Assembly (NCBI GenBank): GCA_019448385.1
Contig: JAGTXO010000054.1
Span: 1-64,000, forward strand
Source of the DNA: Diacronema lutheri
Lineage: Eukaryota; Haptophyta; Pavlovophyceae; Pavlovales; Pavlovaceae
Length of the DNA stretch: 64,000 nucleotides
Reading direction: 5' to 3'
Shown: one piece after another, positions 55,418 through 64,000 of the stretch
Numbering within the stretch: the first letter of the stretch is position 1
Layout: each line of letters opens with the position of its first letter
The notes under the pieces: generated by a model
Databases searched by the model: none
Told to the model about the DNA's origin: nothing
The model's input: the letters and a program-made list of their open reading frames with translations, nothing else
Program-made: the position numbers and the translations under genes

Positions 55418-55424
55418 CGCCACG
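55339..55424. promoter_or_regulatory. 86-bp divergent promoter region dominated by a G run
   Basis: The gap between the Sel1-MYND start (minus) and the fucosyltransferase start (plus) consists largely of G6-A-G36 (55374-55416). If this gap is the promoter, both genes depend on a sequence able to form G-quadruplexes. Confidence 0.5.
55374..55416. repeat. G43 run (one A interruption)
   Basis: G55374-55379, A, then G55381-55416. It is the longest uninterrupted homopolymer in the window. Confidence 0.95.
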
Positions 55425-56864
55425 ATGGCTCCCGGGGTGGCTCCCGGGGCCACCCTTGTCGCGGGCGCGTTGCTCCTCGCCGCAACGTTTCGGTACGCGC
55501 CCACGCCCGCCGCGCTGCCCGTCGCGTCGACGACGCCCTTTTGGGGCCTGCGCGGCGGCGCGTGTCGCGAGGCCGAGGCTCTCGAGCGGATGGCGGCGAC
55601 GCGCCCACGCCCGCGCGCGACGTGCGCGCGCGTGTCCGACGCGCCGGTCGTGGTCTACCAGTGGTACGGCTTCGCCGGGCGCGGGCGCCGGCGCGCCGAC
55701 GCGATCAACCGCTGCCCGGGCCGGCGGTGGGCATGTGTGCGCTCCTTCAGGCCGGAGGCGTTTGCGACGGCGGACGTGGTGTGGGTGTGGGTCGGCGGCC
55801 GGCCGGATGCCGGCTGCCTGCCGCCCCAGCGCGGCGCGCACGTGTGGGCGCTCGAGCACCTCGAATCGCCCGCCTATTACCCGCAGCTTTACGACGACGC
55901 CTTCGCCGCGCGCTTCTCACTCAAGCTGAGCTATGAGGCCGGCGCGGATGTGGTGATGACTGCCGCGCATCCGGCGATCGAGGGCGGGCTGATCGAGCCC
56001 GCAGAGTGGGCGCACACGGCGTGGGCGGAGCGGCGCGACGCGATGGTCTGGCTCTCGAGCAACTGCGCCTCGGCCAACCGGCGCGAGGCGCTCGTCGCCC
56101 TACTGCGCGCGCACCTGCCGCGCGCGGGGCTCCGCCTCGACGCCTTCGGCGCGTGCGCGCGCGCGCTCGGCCAGGAGGCGAGCGCCGACTGGCCCGAGGG
56201 CGGCGGCGGCAGCGCGACGGCGAAGGTGGCGACGGCTCGGCGTACGCGCGGCCGCGCGCTCAAGAGCGCGCGCGACTGGGCGTCCAAGACCGCGCTGTAC
56301 GCGCATTATCGCGTGTGCCTCGTCGCCGAGAACTCCATCGCGCCGTGGTACGTGACCGAAAAGCTGCTGCACGCCTTCGCCGCCGGGTGCGTGCCCGTGT
56401 ACTACGGGACGGCGGACGTGCGCGCCTTTTTGCCCACGCCCCGCGCTGCCGTCCTCGTCCTCGAGCACGCGTCCGTCGAGTCGCTCATGGGTGAGCTGCG
56501 TGCGCTCGCGCGCGCGCGCGAGCGCAGCGCTGAGCTCGAGTCGCGCATCGGCTGGCGGCGCAACGCGACGGTGGTCGGCGCGTGGTGGCGTACGCTGCGC
56601 GAGATGACCTTCGCCGACGCGATGCCGACGCGCGCCGAGCAGATGTGCGCCGTGTGCGACGCGGCGCGCCGGATCCGGTGTGCCGAGGCGGCGGCCGCGC
56701 GGCCGCGACCGGGCACGTCCGCGCGCAACGACAGCGGGCGCACGCGGGATGGCGCGTTGCTGAGCGGCGCTGAGGACGAGGCTACGCGCGCGCGCAAAGT
56801 GCTCCGCGCCGCGCGCCGGCCGGCGGTCGAGGTCTGGCCGCCGTTGCGTGCATGGGGACTCTAA
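55425..56864 (+). CDS. GT10 alpha-1,3-fucosyltransferase
   Basis: A 479-residue type II membrane protein. A short N-terminus is followed by an anchor helix (TLVAGALLLAATF), a stem, and the catalytic domain. GT10 hallmarks are AMVWLSSNCASANRREALV with a downstream DAFGAC, then HYRVCLVAENSIAPWYVTEKL (about 295-315), then AFAAGCVPVYYG, the GDP-fucose-binding core. The family transfers fucose to N-glycan or other acceptors in the Golgi. C-terminal residues from about 420 are basic low complexity. ATG 55425 lies 8 bases after the G run. A later start would lose the anchor. Confidence 0.85.
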   Translation: MAPGVAPGATLVAGALLLAATFRYAPTPAALPVASTTPFWGLRGGACREAEALERMAATRPRPRATCARVSDAPVVVYQWYGFAGRGRRRADAINRCPGRRWACVRSFRPEAFATADVVWVWVGGRPDAGCLPPQRGAHVWALEHLESPAYYPQLYDDAFAARFSLKLSYEAGADVVMTAAHPAIEGGLIEPAEWAHTAWAERRDAMVWLSSNCASANRREALVALLRAHLPRAGLRLDAFGACARALGQEASADWPEGGGGSATAKVATARRTRGRALKSARDWASKTALYAHYRVCLVAENSIAPWYVTEKLLHAFAAGCVPVYYGTADVRAFLPTPRAAVLVLEHASVESLMGELRALARARERSAELESRIGWRRNATVVGAWWRTLREMTFADAMPTRAEQMCAVCDAARRIRCAEAAAARPRPGTSARNDSGRTRDGALLSGAEDEATRARKVLRAARRPAVEVWPPLRAWGL

Positions 56865-56880
56865 TTTCCTTGCATGCCAC

Positions 56881-57540
56881 TCACTTGCTGGCGTGCTGGT
56901 TTTTCCACAGCCCTCCGTACTTGTAGTTTGGATTCGTGCCGGGGTCGCCATCGACGACGCCGTTTGCGACCGTCGGCAGCTTCCAGCATCGGCCGCAGAC
57001 CATCCGCCACTCGCCGCTCTCGTCGGTGCGGCAGCGGATGAGGAGGTCGACGCTGCGCGCGCACAGCGTGCACGGCTTTTGTCCAACCGTTGGGTCGCCG
57101 CCCGACCGCACAAGCCTCCGCTTTTCTTTGGCCGCCAGTTTGGCCGCCTTACGCTCGGCGCGCTCCGAGCTGCGCTCCGAGCCGTCGCCACCGTCTGGGC
57201 TCCTCTCGCCCGCGGGCGCAGCGGTGCGCGCGCGCTCGCCCCCACCGGCGCTGGCGCGGCCGCGCTCGCTTTCTCCGGCGTCGGGTCCCTCGTCGCTCTG
57301 CGATCCGTCCGCGTCCAGCTTGCGGTCGTGCCGATTGAGCGCGCGGCGCTCGCCGTTGCACCGCTTCGAGCACGTGCTCACCTCGTCCCAGCAGCGCTCC
57401 CACTTCTTTCGCCACGTGAACGGGCGGTTGCACACGACGCACACTTTGGATGGCAGGTTGGCCTTGCTCATCGCGGGCGCGACGCTCCGAGCGCCGAGCA
57501 CGGCTTGCGTGTAGAAGTGGAGGAGCAGGCCGGCGCGCAT
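56881..57540 (-). CDS. DUF2256 zinc-finger protein
   Basis: A 219-residue protein from ATG 57540. Residues 24-62 match DUF2256: [13 protein letters not shown], then [16 protein letters not shown], then TCSKRCN, giving a C-x2-C...C-x3-C zinc site. A Ser/Gly/Glu-rich linker follows, then a second cysteine cluster (CTLCARS...RCRT...CGRCWKLP) ending in YKYGGLWKN. The second cluster looks like another treble-clef site. The domain is widespread in bacteria and algae, and its function is unknown. Its stop is 16 bases from the convergent fucosyltransferase stop. Confidence 0.85.
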   Translation of the reverse strand: MRAGLLLHFYTQAVLGARSVAPAMSKANLPSKVCVVCNRPFTWRKKWERCWDEVSTCSKRCNGERRALNRHDRKLDADGSQSDEGPDAGESERGRASAGGGERARTAAPAGERSPDGGDGSERSSERAERKAAKLAAKEKRRLVRSGGDPTVGQKPCTLCARSVDLLIRCRTDESGEWRMVCGRCWKLPTVANGVVDGDPGTNPNYKYGGLWKNQHASK

Positions 57541-57762
57541 TCACCTCGAACCTTCACTTAAACGGTAGCGCGTAAAAGCCTGAGTTGCAGTGATATTCCT
57601 TTACCAATGGCGCTGTCAAAAAAGGGGAAAAACCGAGGAAGAGATCATCATTAATTTTGAAACGGAAAATAAGCTGCTGCGGCTTCCGGACGCCGCTCGG
57701 CCCCGCTCGCGCCACTCTCCTTGATGGCACCCCGTGGTAGGCCGTTTCGACCAATCCTTTGG
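57541..57762. other. AT-richer gap between DUF2256 and HSF genes
   Basis: A 222-bp stretch with unusually low GC for the window, including A-rich patches near 57618-57665. It probably holds the DUF2256 promoter and the HSF 3' end. No gene seen. Confidence 0.6.
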
Positions 57763-59244
57763 TCACGCTAGGTCTTCGCCGCTTTTGTCAGCGCGTCCGC
57801 TCGGATCCCACCTCAGCTGCCGAGCGTGCACAGCATTGTCGCAAGGAGCGGCGGCCGCATGCACCCGGTGCGGCGAAGCCACACTCCCAGGCACGGTCGC
57901 GAAGGCGGCGACGGTGCCAAAGTCGAACGGCTGCTGCTGCGAAGAGGACAGCCGCGGCTGCACGACGCCCGAAAGCGACCCCCCGGCTTCGACCGCCGCG
58001 CGTTGCACCCACATCGCCATCGGTGCCACCGTGCCGCTCAGTGGCGGCGGGTACGCGTGGTCAGCCGACCTGCACGCGCAGGCGGTACCGCCCCCCGGAA
58101 AGCTGCATGCATGTGGTGCACCGGCAGTGCACCACATGCCGTACGCTGTGCTGCACTGCTGGTGCTGGTGCGGTGGCGGCGGCTGCGCCTGCTGATAATG
58201 CTGCTGCGGATGAGGGTGGTGCTGCTGAACCGCTGCGCGCGGAGCTGGCGCGTGGAACGCGGCGCCGGCGGGCGACGAGTGCGCGCATCCGGCAGCAGGG
58301 TACGCCCACTGCTGTTGGCCGTGCTGCGCGAGCGCGGCGAAGTGCCGCTGCGCCGCATTGCTGACCATGTGCTCGACGCGCTGCTCAATGTTTGCAAGCC
58401 GCGACAGCACCATGTGACCGTGCACATCGTGCTCAAGCGCGTCGAGTCGACGCATCACCGCGTCGAGCGTGCTCAATTGCTCTGCTATCGCGTCGATCCG
58501 CGTCGTGGCCTCCTGCTGCGCGTGCTGCAAATCGACAAGCGTGTCCGCTGAGAGTGTGCTTCCGCTCTCCACGCCGTGCATCGCGAGGGCATTGCTTCTT
58601 GGCCACGAGGCGATGCTCACGCCGCGCTTCTGCCTCACGATCAAAGGAAGCTCGTCGGCGTGACCGCGCCGAAAGTGCGGATGGTAAAACTCCAGCACAA
58701 TCGAGCCGCGCGCGCGGCGGCGGAAGCCGTAGAGGTTCCTGCGCGCCCGCACAAAACGAGCGCAGCCAGGGGGACGCGCGCAAGGGCGTGGATAGGTTGG
58801 CGGTCGCGGAACGCATACCGCGACCGTCGCCACCGCTCTCTGCCGCCGCCGCGCCGCGCGGCTGGGCGCCTCCGTCTGCGCGCGCGCTCTGCTTGCGCTT
58901 GCGCATACGCTTACGCCACCCTATCCACGCCTTTACGCTGCATCGCGCGGCTCGCGCGATGCACACGCGGCGCGCGCGCGGCGAAGGGCGCGTTGCGCCT
59001 GGCAGCTGCACAGCGCGTACAGCTGCCGAATGAAGCTGCGCGTGCGGTTGTGCTTGAAAAATTTGGGGAGCACGGAGTGCGCGAAGGCGCCCGGGTGCGG
59101 GATCTGCAGCGCGTCGCCCGCCGGATTCCAGCAGACCACGCCGCCGAGCTCGGGGTCTGAGATCATGGCAAAGAGCTTCGCAATGAAGTTGACGGCGGGG
59201 CTGTCCGCCTCGGGTGCCGCGTCCCTCGACACCATGAGGTCCAT
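57763..59244 (-). CDS. Heat-shock-factor-type transcription factor
   Basis: Exons on minus are 59244-59021 and 58738-57763 (399 aa). The phase-2 GT-AG intron (58739-59020) splits the DNA-binding domain exactly at Q-L|N-L-Y-G-F. The domain reads FIAKLFAMISDPE, VVCWNPAGDALQIPH, FAHSVLPKFFKHN, SFIRQL joined to NLYGFRR, then EFYHPHFRRG and LPLIVRQKR. This is a complete HSF winged helix. A coiled-coil-like region follows (DLQHAQQEATTRIDAIAEQLS), then a His/Gln/Pro-rich tail that could activate transcription. HSFs bind GAA/TTC repeats. ATG 59244 is the first in frame. Confidence 0.85.
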
Positions 59245-59459
59245 CTCCGCGCCGCGGCTAACGAGCCAAACCTTCCCTACCACAGCCGTCGCAACGCGAG
59301 GTTCGAGGCCAGTCGAGTCTTTAGAAGGAAATTGAATTTGAACTGGACGCCGACCTACTACTACCCGGCCAGAATTGTAATACAAACGCCGACCGGGCGT
59401 TTGCGTGCATTAGTCACTTGTTTGCACGCGCATTTGGGCAGCGACGCTGCGTCGCAACC
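59245..59459. other. Promoter-side gap of the HSF gene
   Basis: A 215-bp, relatively AT-rich stretch between the HSF start and the RSPH14-like stop, both on minus. GAA and TTC triplets occur near 59322-59342, but not in the spacing of a clear heat-shock element. Confidence 0.5.
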
Positions 59460-60617
59460 TCACGGCGTCCAAGTGACAATCTCGCGCGCGCGCCTTGCGT
59501 GCGCGCGGAGGAGCGCCGCGTGCTCCTCGTCGGCGGGCGCGAACCGGCCGTCACGCTCAATCTCCTCCAGGAGCGGCACGGCGTCCATCAGCGCGGCGCG
59601 GCCGCTCGGCGCCTCGGCGAGCGTCGCCATCGCCTTGATCGCGTTGGTCCGCAGCCGCGCGTCTGCGTCCTCGCTTGCCGCAGCGCTGAGCAGCGCTTCG
59701 CACGCTCCGCACGCGACGCACGTGTGCTTGGCCGCGATCGAGACCGTCACGGCCATGAGCGCGGCGGCGGCCTCGGCCTGCACGGCGGGGTACACGTCGC
59801 GCAGCAGCTCGACCAGCTGCGGGAGCAGCCCAGGCACCGAGCCCTCGTCCAGGCAGCTCGACTTGCCGTCGACGGGCACGGCGAGGCAGAAGAGATTTGC
59901 GCACGCGCCCGCGCGCACGGCCGGCGACGGCGAGCTGATCAGGGCGGCCATCGCGGCGATGGCGCCGCGCGCGATCGCGTCGACCAGGCCCTGCGCGTGC
60001 AGCATGCACATTTTGAGCGCGAAGAGCGCGTGCGGCATCACCGCGTCCGTCTCCGTGGCGGTGCGCTCGACCAGGTGCGCGACGGTCCCGGCCGCGACCA
60101 CCTCCTCGCAGTTGCGGTGGCCCGTCTCGACGCAGAGCGCAGCGAATGCCATGCACGCGTGCGCGCGCACCTGCTCATCCGCGTCCACAAGCAGTCGCTG
60201 CAGCGCCGGGATCGAGCCCGCGCGCACCATGCGGTCGCGGCCCGCCTTCTCGCGCGCGACGAGCAGGAGCACGTGCGACGCGAGGGCGCGGACGGTGCCG
60301 TCCGCGTCGGTGATGCCGGCATTGAGCGCGGGGACGAGTCCCGCTGCGAGGAACTTGGCCACCTCGATTGGCGAGCTGCACAGCTTGTCGATCATCGCGA
60401 GCGCCTTCTGCCGGTGCACGAGCTCGTCGGCGGTGACGAGCTTGGTCAGCTTTGGGTGCGTCGCGCGCTCGAAGGCGAGCGTGACGGCGTCGGCAGGGAG
60501 CTCCTCGGGGTTGGGCTTGGACGAGAAAGCGACGAGGTGCTGCGCGTTTGCCTCGAAGCTCGGCTGCAGCGTGTGCTCGTACGGGAGCCCCTGCCGCGTG
60601 CGGATGACCCGCCACAT
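59460..60617 (-). CDS. RSPH14: Armadillo-repeat protein, RSPH14-like
   Basis: A 385-residue protein from ATG 60617. The N-terminal part contains THPKLTKLVTADELVHRQKALAMIDKLC, close to the start of radial spoke head 14 (RTDR1), in which a KL...LLTRQKAL segment precedes the repeats. The rest is armadillo/HEAT helices: VPALNAGITDADGTVRALA, IPALQRLLVDADEQVRAHA, and the C-terminal SEDADARLRTNAIKAMA. RSPH14 belongs to axonemal radial spokes, consistent with a flagellated alga. Other armadillo proteins are possible. An alternative start at 60672 in another frame (MAVTNSTVDLVA) would need an unseen splice. Confidence 0.6.
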   Translation of the reverse strand: MWRVIRTRQGLPYEHTLQPSFEANAQHLVAFSSKPNPEELPADAVTLAFERATHPKLTKLVTADELVHRQKALAMIDKLCSSPIEVAKFLAAGLVPALNAGITDADGTVRALASHVLLLVAREKAGRDRMVRAGSIPALQRLLVDADEQVRAHACMAFAALCVETGHRNCEEVVAAGTVAHLVERTATETDAVMPHALFALKMCMLHAQGLVDAIARGAIAAMAALISSPSPAVRAGACANLFCLAVPVDGKSSCLDEGSVPGLLPQLVELLRDVYPAVQAEAAAALMAVTVSIAAKHTCVACGACEALLSAAASEDADARLRTNAIKAMATLAEAPSGRAALMDAVPLLEEIERDGRFAPADEEHAALLRAHARRAREIVTWTP

Positions 60618-60966
60618 GGCGGCGAGGTCCACCGGGTGCGACGAGGTCCACCGTAGAATTGGTAACGGCCATGAAGGTTCTAGTTGGAACTCGCGCGCGC
60701 GCGCACGCCTCTGGGCGCAGTCGTGCAGAGCTCGCAGAGCGCCTCGCCAGACTCGCGAACGCCGACGCGCCCGGCCCTGCCTCCAATCGCGCCCAAGCTC
60801 TGCAACCCTGCCCCTGGGCTCCTGGGCCCTGGCGACGACAGAGACAACCACTCCTTGGCCGTCGGCGTCGCCCAAGGTCCATCCATCACTTTGTGCTCCC
60901 GTGCACGCCGCCGCGCGCCGACGCGTCGCCGCGTATGCAGGAGGCCTCTTTCCAAGCGGCTACGGC
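60618..60966. other. Gap between RSPH14-like and desaturase genes
   Basis: A 349-bp stretch between two minus-strand genes, presumably the desaturase 3' region and the RSPH14-like promoter. A short tandem duplication (GTGGACCTCG, complement) lies at its left edge. No gene seen. Confidence 0.5.
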
Positions 60967-63222
60967 CTAATGGTTGTGCTCGTGCGCGTTGCCGACCTTG
61001 TCAAGGTTCATGAACGTGTCGGCCATCGCCTCAAAGTAGCCGCGCACGTCATAGTGCAGCCCGTGCTTCTCGAAGAGCGCCTTGACGCGCGGCGCGATCG
61101 TCGGGTGGCGGAATTGCGGCATGGACGGGAACAGATGATGCTCGATCTGGTAGTTGAGGTAAGACATCCACCAGTCGCACCACCACGAGGGCGCGCAGTT
61201 GGTCGTGTGGTTGGCCGAGTACTCAACCCTGCGCGCACGAGCACAAATTCAACAAATCAACAATTCAATGTAAAGGGCAGAAGTGAGACAAGAGGACCGC
61301 ACGCCGCGCCGCGACGTGCGCCAGCGCCGTCAGGGCGCCGCGCGCGTCGCGAGCCGCGCTCGCACCGCCGCGCGCGCGCTCGTGCAGGCGGCGGCGGCGG
61401 GCGCCGCGCGCGCTGGCGCACCAGGTGGCGTGCTGGTCGGCCTCAACGATGGGCAGGTGCGTGTGCGACACGGCAAAGTTGCAGAAGATGTACATCGAGC
61501 CGAGGGAGACGTACAGCAGGTAGCAGCACAGCGTGTGCGCCGCACCGTAGTTCGCCGCAAGGTACCCTACGACGCCGTAGCGAATCGCGAGCATGGACAG
61601 CTCGTCGTAGTGGCCAGTGCGGAGCATGTGGCGCGGGTGCAGGTACACCTGCACGGGACGGTTTCAAAAAGGGCGGGGAAGGCGGACGGAGGACGGAGTA
61701 CAGGGGAGGAACAGGCGAGGAGGCCGCGCGCGCGATGCCGCGACGAGCGTGAACGCGACGCGACGGCGAGGCGGGCGCGAGCGCGCGGCGCGCCGGGCGT
61801 GCCGGCGGCAAACTGCCGGCGTCAAACTGCCTTGCCATCCGGCCGCGCACTCGCCGGAAACGCACAGCGCCGTGCAGGCGCTCCCGGCAGGCGGAGCGGC
61901 GCCAGGCGCGGCGCTGTGCGGCGCGGTGCTCCGTGCACGCGCACGCTTCATCGCGCACAGGCGCAGGCGCAGGCGCAGGGCAAGCACAGGCGCAGGCGCA
62001 GGCGCAGGCACAGGGCAGGGGCAGGCGCAGGCGCCCGACGCGCGAGAGCGCCGCACCTGCCAGCCGAGGGCCACGAGAAGCGTCGTCACGGGCGCGAAGA
62101 GGGTCGCCTGCATCTTGAGCCAGCTCTTCATCAGCGGGCTCTTCACGCGCGCGGCGACGCTGCTCGCATGCCGGGCGCGGGGGTCCGGGAGAGCGGCGCG
62201 TGAGGGGCCGGTGAGTTCCCATCCGGACTCTCGCAAACGCAGGGTGGCGCGCAGGGTGACGCGCAGGGCAGCACGCCGAGCTGAACGCTGAACGGCACTT
62301 CGGGCGCACTCCGGGCGACGGGGGCACAGCTGAGCCGGCGATGCGCCCCAACCCACCAAGCGGCTGGGTAGGCACCGGGCGTGTGCGCACGCGCGGCGTC
62401 CGCCGCAAGCCCCTTGCACGCACACAGCGCCGCTGCCTCGAAATGCTGCTAGTCCCCGCTCGCGCACGCGCGCGCCCGCTGCCGCCGCTGCCGCCCGCGC
62501 CGCGGCACCCACACAACCGATCGCCGGCGTGCGCCTCACCGCTCGTGGAAGGCGACGAGAGGGAGCGTGTCGAGGTCGACGTCGTGCTTGAGCTTCTGCG
62601 GCGTCGCGTGGTGCTTGTTGTGCTGGTTCCGCCACCACGCGCCCGACATGCCGCAGCCGAGCCCGTAGACGGCAACCTGGATCGCACGGTCAATCGAAAT
62701 GTTGCCCGTGAGGGAGTAATGGCCGCCCTCGTGCATGAGCCAACCGCAGCGGCCCTGCACGACGCCGAGCATGGCAATACCCGCGAGCGTGTACCCGTGC
62801 CAGATCAGCGCGGCGCCCGCCACGTGCATCGCCACCACCTCGGCGAGGCGGTACGCGACGTGGCGCGGCGACGGCTCGAACTTGCCCTCGGCCTCCAGCT
62901 GCCGCGTGAACTCGGCAAAGTCGGCGAGGAGCGCAGCGCGGCGCGGCTCGTAGCCGGCGCGGAGCGGGCGCGAGGGCAGCGACTTGAGCACCTTGTCCGC
63001 CTTCTTCGAGCGCACGTGGAACTGCTTGTACGCGTCGGTCGCGTCGGTGCCCACCTGGTACGCGATGATCTTGCCGCCCGGGTGGCGCTTGATGAAAGCG
63101 GTCACGTCGTAAGCGCGGTCGTTGATGACCAGCTCCTTCTTCTCCTCGGAGGGCGGCGCGCCCTCGTCGTAGATCGCCGCGCTCGGCAGCGTGTTGTACG
63201 CGTACGCGTCGCGAGGGGCCAT
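60967..63222 (-). CDS. Delta-5 fatty acid desaturase (cytochrome-b5 fusion)
   Basis: Exons on minus are 63222-62540, 62159-62057, 61648-61422 and 61228-60967 (424 aa). All introns are GT-AG, with phases 2, 0 and 2. The N-terminal cytochrome b5 domain has the haem motif HPGGK (47-51). The desaturase has HEGGH (164-168), HNKHH (201-205) and the front-end signature QIEHH (365-369). Start, length and running sequence agree closely with my memory of the Pavlova salina/lutheri delta-5 desaturase (425 aa). It would introduce the delta-5 double bond of arachidonic and eicosapentaenoic acid at the endoplasmic reticulum, on the route to DHA. No regulatory site is certain. Confidence 0.95.
61945..62030. 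repeat. (CAGGCG)n repeat in a desaturase intron
   Basis: Hexamer repeat CAGGCG within intron 61649-62056. It gives many AG dinucleotides on the plus strand, but on the transcribed sense it is C/G-rich pyrimidine sequence near the acceptor. Confidence 0.9.
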
Positions 63223-63537
63223 CGGTGCGAGCGGCGCCGCGCAAGCTGAGATCGGACTTGCTAGAAGATGCGCTGGTTGGCTGGATTTTAAAGTCGAAGC
63301 TCGAAAGTTGATGACTAGAATCCTTGGCTCGCGACATTTCAAGTGGCACGCTTGCGGAGTGGACCGGCACGGGCTTGCCGGCGTCGACGCCTCTCACCCC
63401 CTGCGCCAAGCTATCCCACCAAGCTTGCCGACAACGGCCAATGTAGGTCGCGAGCGCACGCAGCGCATGCGTGCGAGGAACGTCATGAGTCATGACTCCG
63501 GCCACCAAGAATTCCGGAGGGTAACGTCGGACTTACG
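63223..63537. promoter_or_regulatory. Divergent promoter region of the desaturase, with bZIP-like sites
   Basis: A 315-bp gap between the desaturase start and the right-edge gene. It contains TGAGTCA (about 63486-63492, an AP-1/GCN4-type core) overlapping ATGACTCC, and a lower-GC patch near 63280-63330. The assignment to either gene is a guess. Confidence 0.35.
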
Positions 63538-64000
63538 ATGGCGCCCGCCACGTGGAGAGGAGGCCCGGGGGCCACGGCACGCGTGCTCGCGGCCTGCACC
63601 ATCGCGCTGCTGGCGCGCGGCGCGGCGGGTCGCGCGCCGCCGCTCGGTGGCCCGCTCGGCGAGCGCGTGCCCGACGGGCCCATTGCGCGGCTCGTGCGCT
63701 GCGTCGATAAGAGCGACGGCGGGCTTCAGCGCGCGATCGAGGACGCGGCCTTCCTCCTGCAGACGAGCCGCGAGCTCGCGCCGCGGCTGCTCCTCGTCAG
63801 CCTGCTGCTCTACCCGCAGGCCTCCTCGCTCTGGCGCCAGGTCGCGTCCACCGCACGTCCGTGGATGAAGCGGTACATCCCGATCGACCTCTACGACCAG
63901 ATCGTGATCCCGATCGACCAGGAGGCGCTGCTCCGGCTGTGGCTGCACGTGCTGCACACGATCTGGGGCGTGCATTTTCTGCTCTCCGAAGCCACCGTCC
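63538..64000 (+). CDS. 5' part of an unidentified gene, possibly targeted to an organelle (runs off the window)
   Basis: ATG 63538 opens a frame that stays open for 154 codons to the window edge. The N-terminus (ARVLAACTIALLARGAAGRA) looks like a signal peptide or plastid bipartite leader. The mature part is helical: AIEDAAFLLQTSRELAPRLL, SLLLYPQASSLWRQV, WMKRYIPIDLYDQIVIP and LRLWLHVLHTIWGVHFLL. I do not recognise the family. The gene is divergent from the desaturase. Confidence 0.55.
   Translation, partial: MAPATWRGGPGATARVLAACTIALLARGAAGRAPPLGGPLGERVPDGPIARLVRCVDKSDGGLQRAIEDAAFLLQTSRELAPRLLLVSLLLYPQASSLWRQVASTARPWMKRYIPIDLYDQIVIPIDQEALLRLWLHVLHTIWGVHFLLSEATV

Overview
The window comes from the nuclear genome of a haptophyte alga, most likely a pavlovophyte (Pavlova/Diacronema-like). 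GC content is very high and the DNA carries many long G or C runs. Genes have short spliceosomal introns, mostly GT-AG with a few GC-AG. The clearest lineage marker is a cytochrome-b5 front-end desaturase at the right end that looks very close to what I recall of Pavlova delta-5 desaturases. A radial-spoke protein suggests a flagellated cell. Stop codons are rare at this GC, so an open frame alone proves little. I kept only frames with recognisable domains or with splice junctions that restore a domain.

Left third (1-21990): a fragment of a plus-strand gene, then about 2.7 kb with nothing assignable, then a giant plus-strand gene (3086-21990, two inferred phase-0 introns, about 6.2 kaa if it is one gene). 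It carries two Ulp1-like cysteine peptidase modules, further degenerate modules, a YqaJ-type nuclease, a chromodomain, and a C-terminal Fanzor (eukaryotic TnpB-like, RuvC) nuclease. I know of no described protein with this combination, and it is the most novel object here.

Middle (22431-35703): a minus-strand NRPS-PKS megasynthase of about 3491 aa with the odd order TE-A-PCP-KS-AT-TE-KR-ACP. Its start codon lies 33 bp from that of a divergent TauD-type Fe(II)/2-oxoglutarate dioxygenase, which suggests a co-expressed tailoring enzyme. An inverted copy of the dioxygenase's last exon follows.

Right half (35897-64000): dense, mostly ordinary eukaryotic genes. In order they are an LRR protein, an MFS transporter (minus), a repeat-bearing hypothetical, a PAXBP1/GCFC-like protein (minus), a YCII-domain protein, a DHX29-like DExH RNA helicase (minus, six exons), a Sel1-MYND protein (minus, with an apparent frameshift), a GT10 fucosyltransferase, a DUF2256 zinc-finger protein (minus), a heat-shock-factor-like protein (minus), an RSPH14-like armadillo protein (minus), the delta-5 desaturase (minus, four exons), and a partial gene running off the right edge. 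Divergent pairs are packed so tightly (33, 80 and 86 bp, and even overlapping start codons) that bidirectional promoters seem to be the rule.
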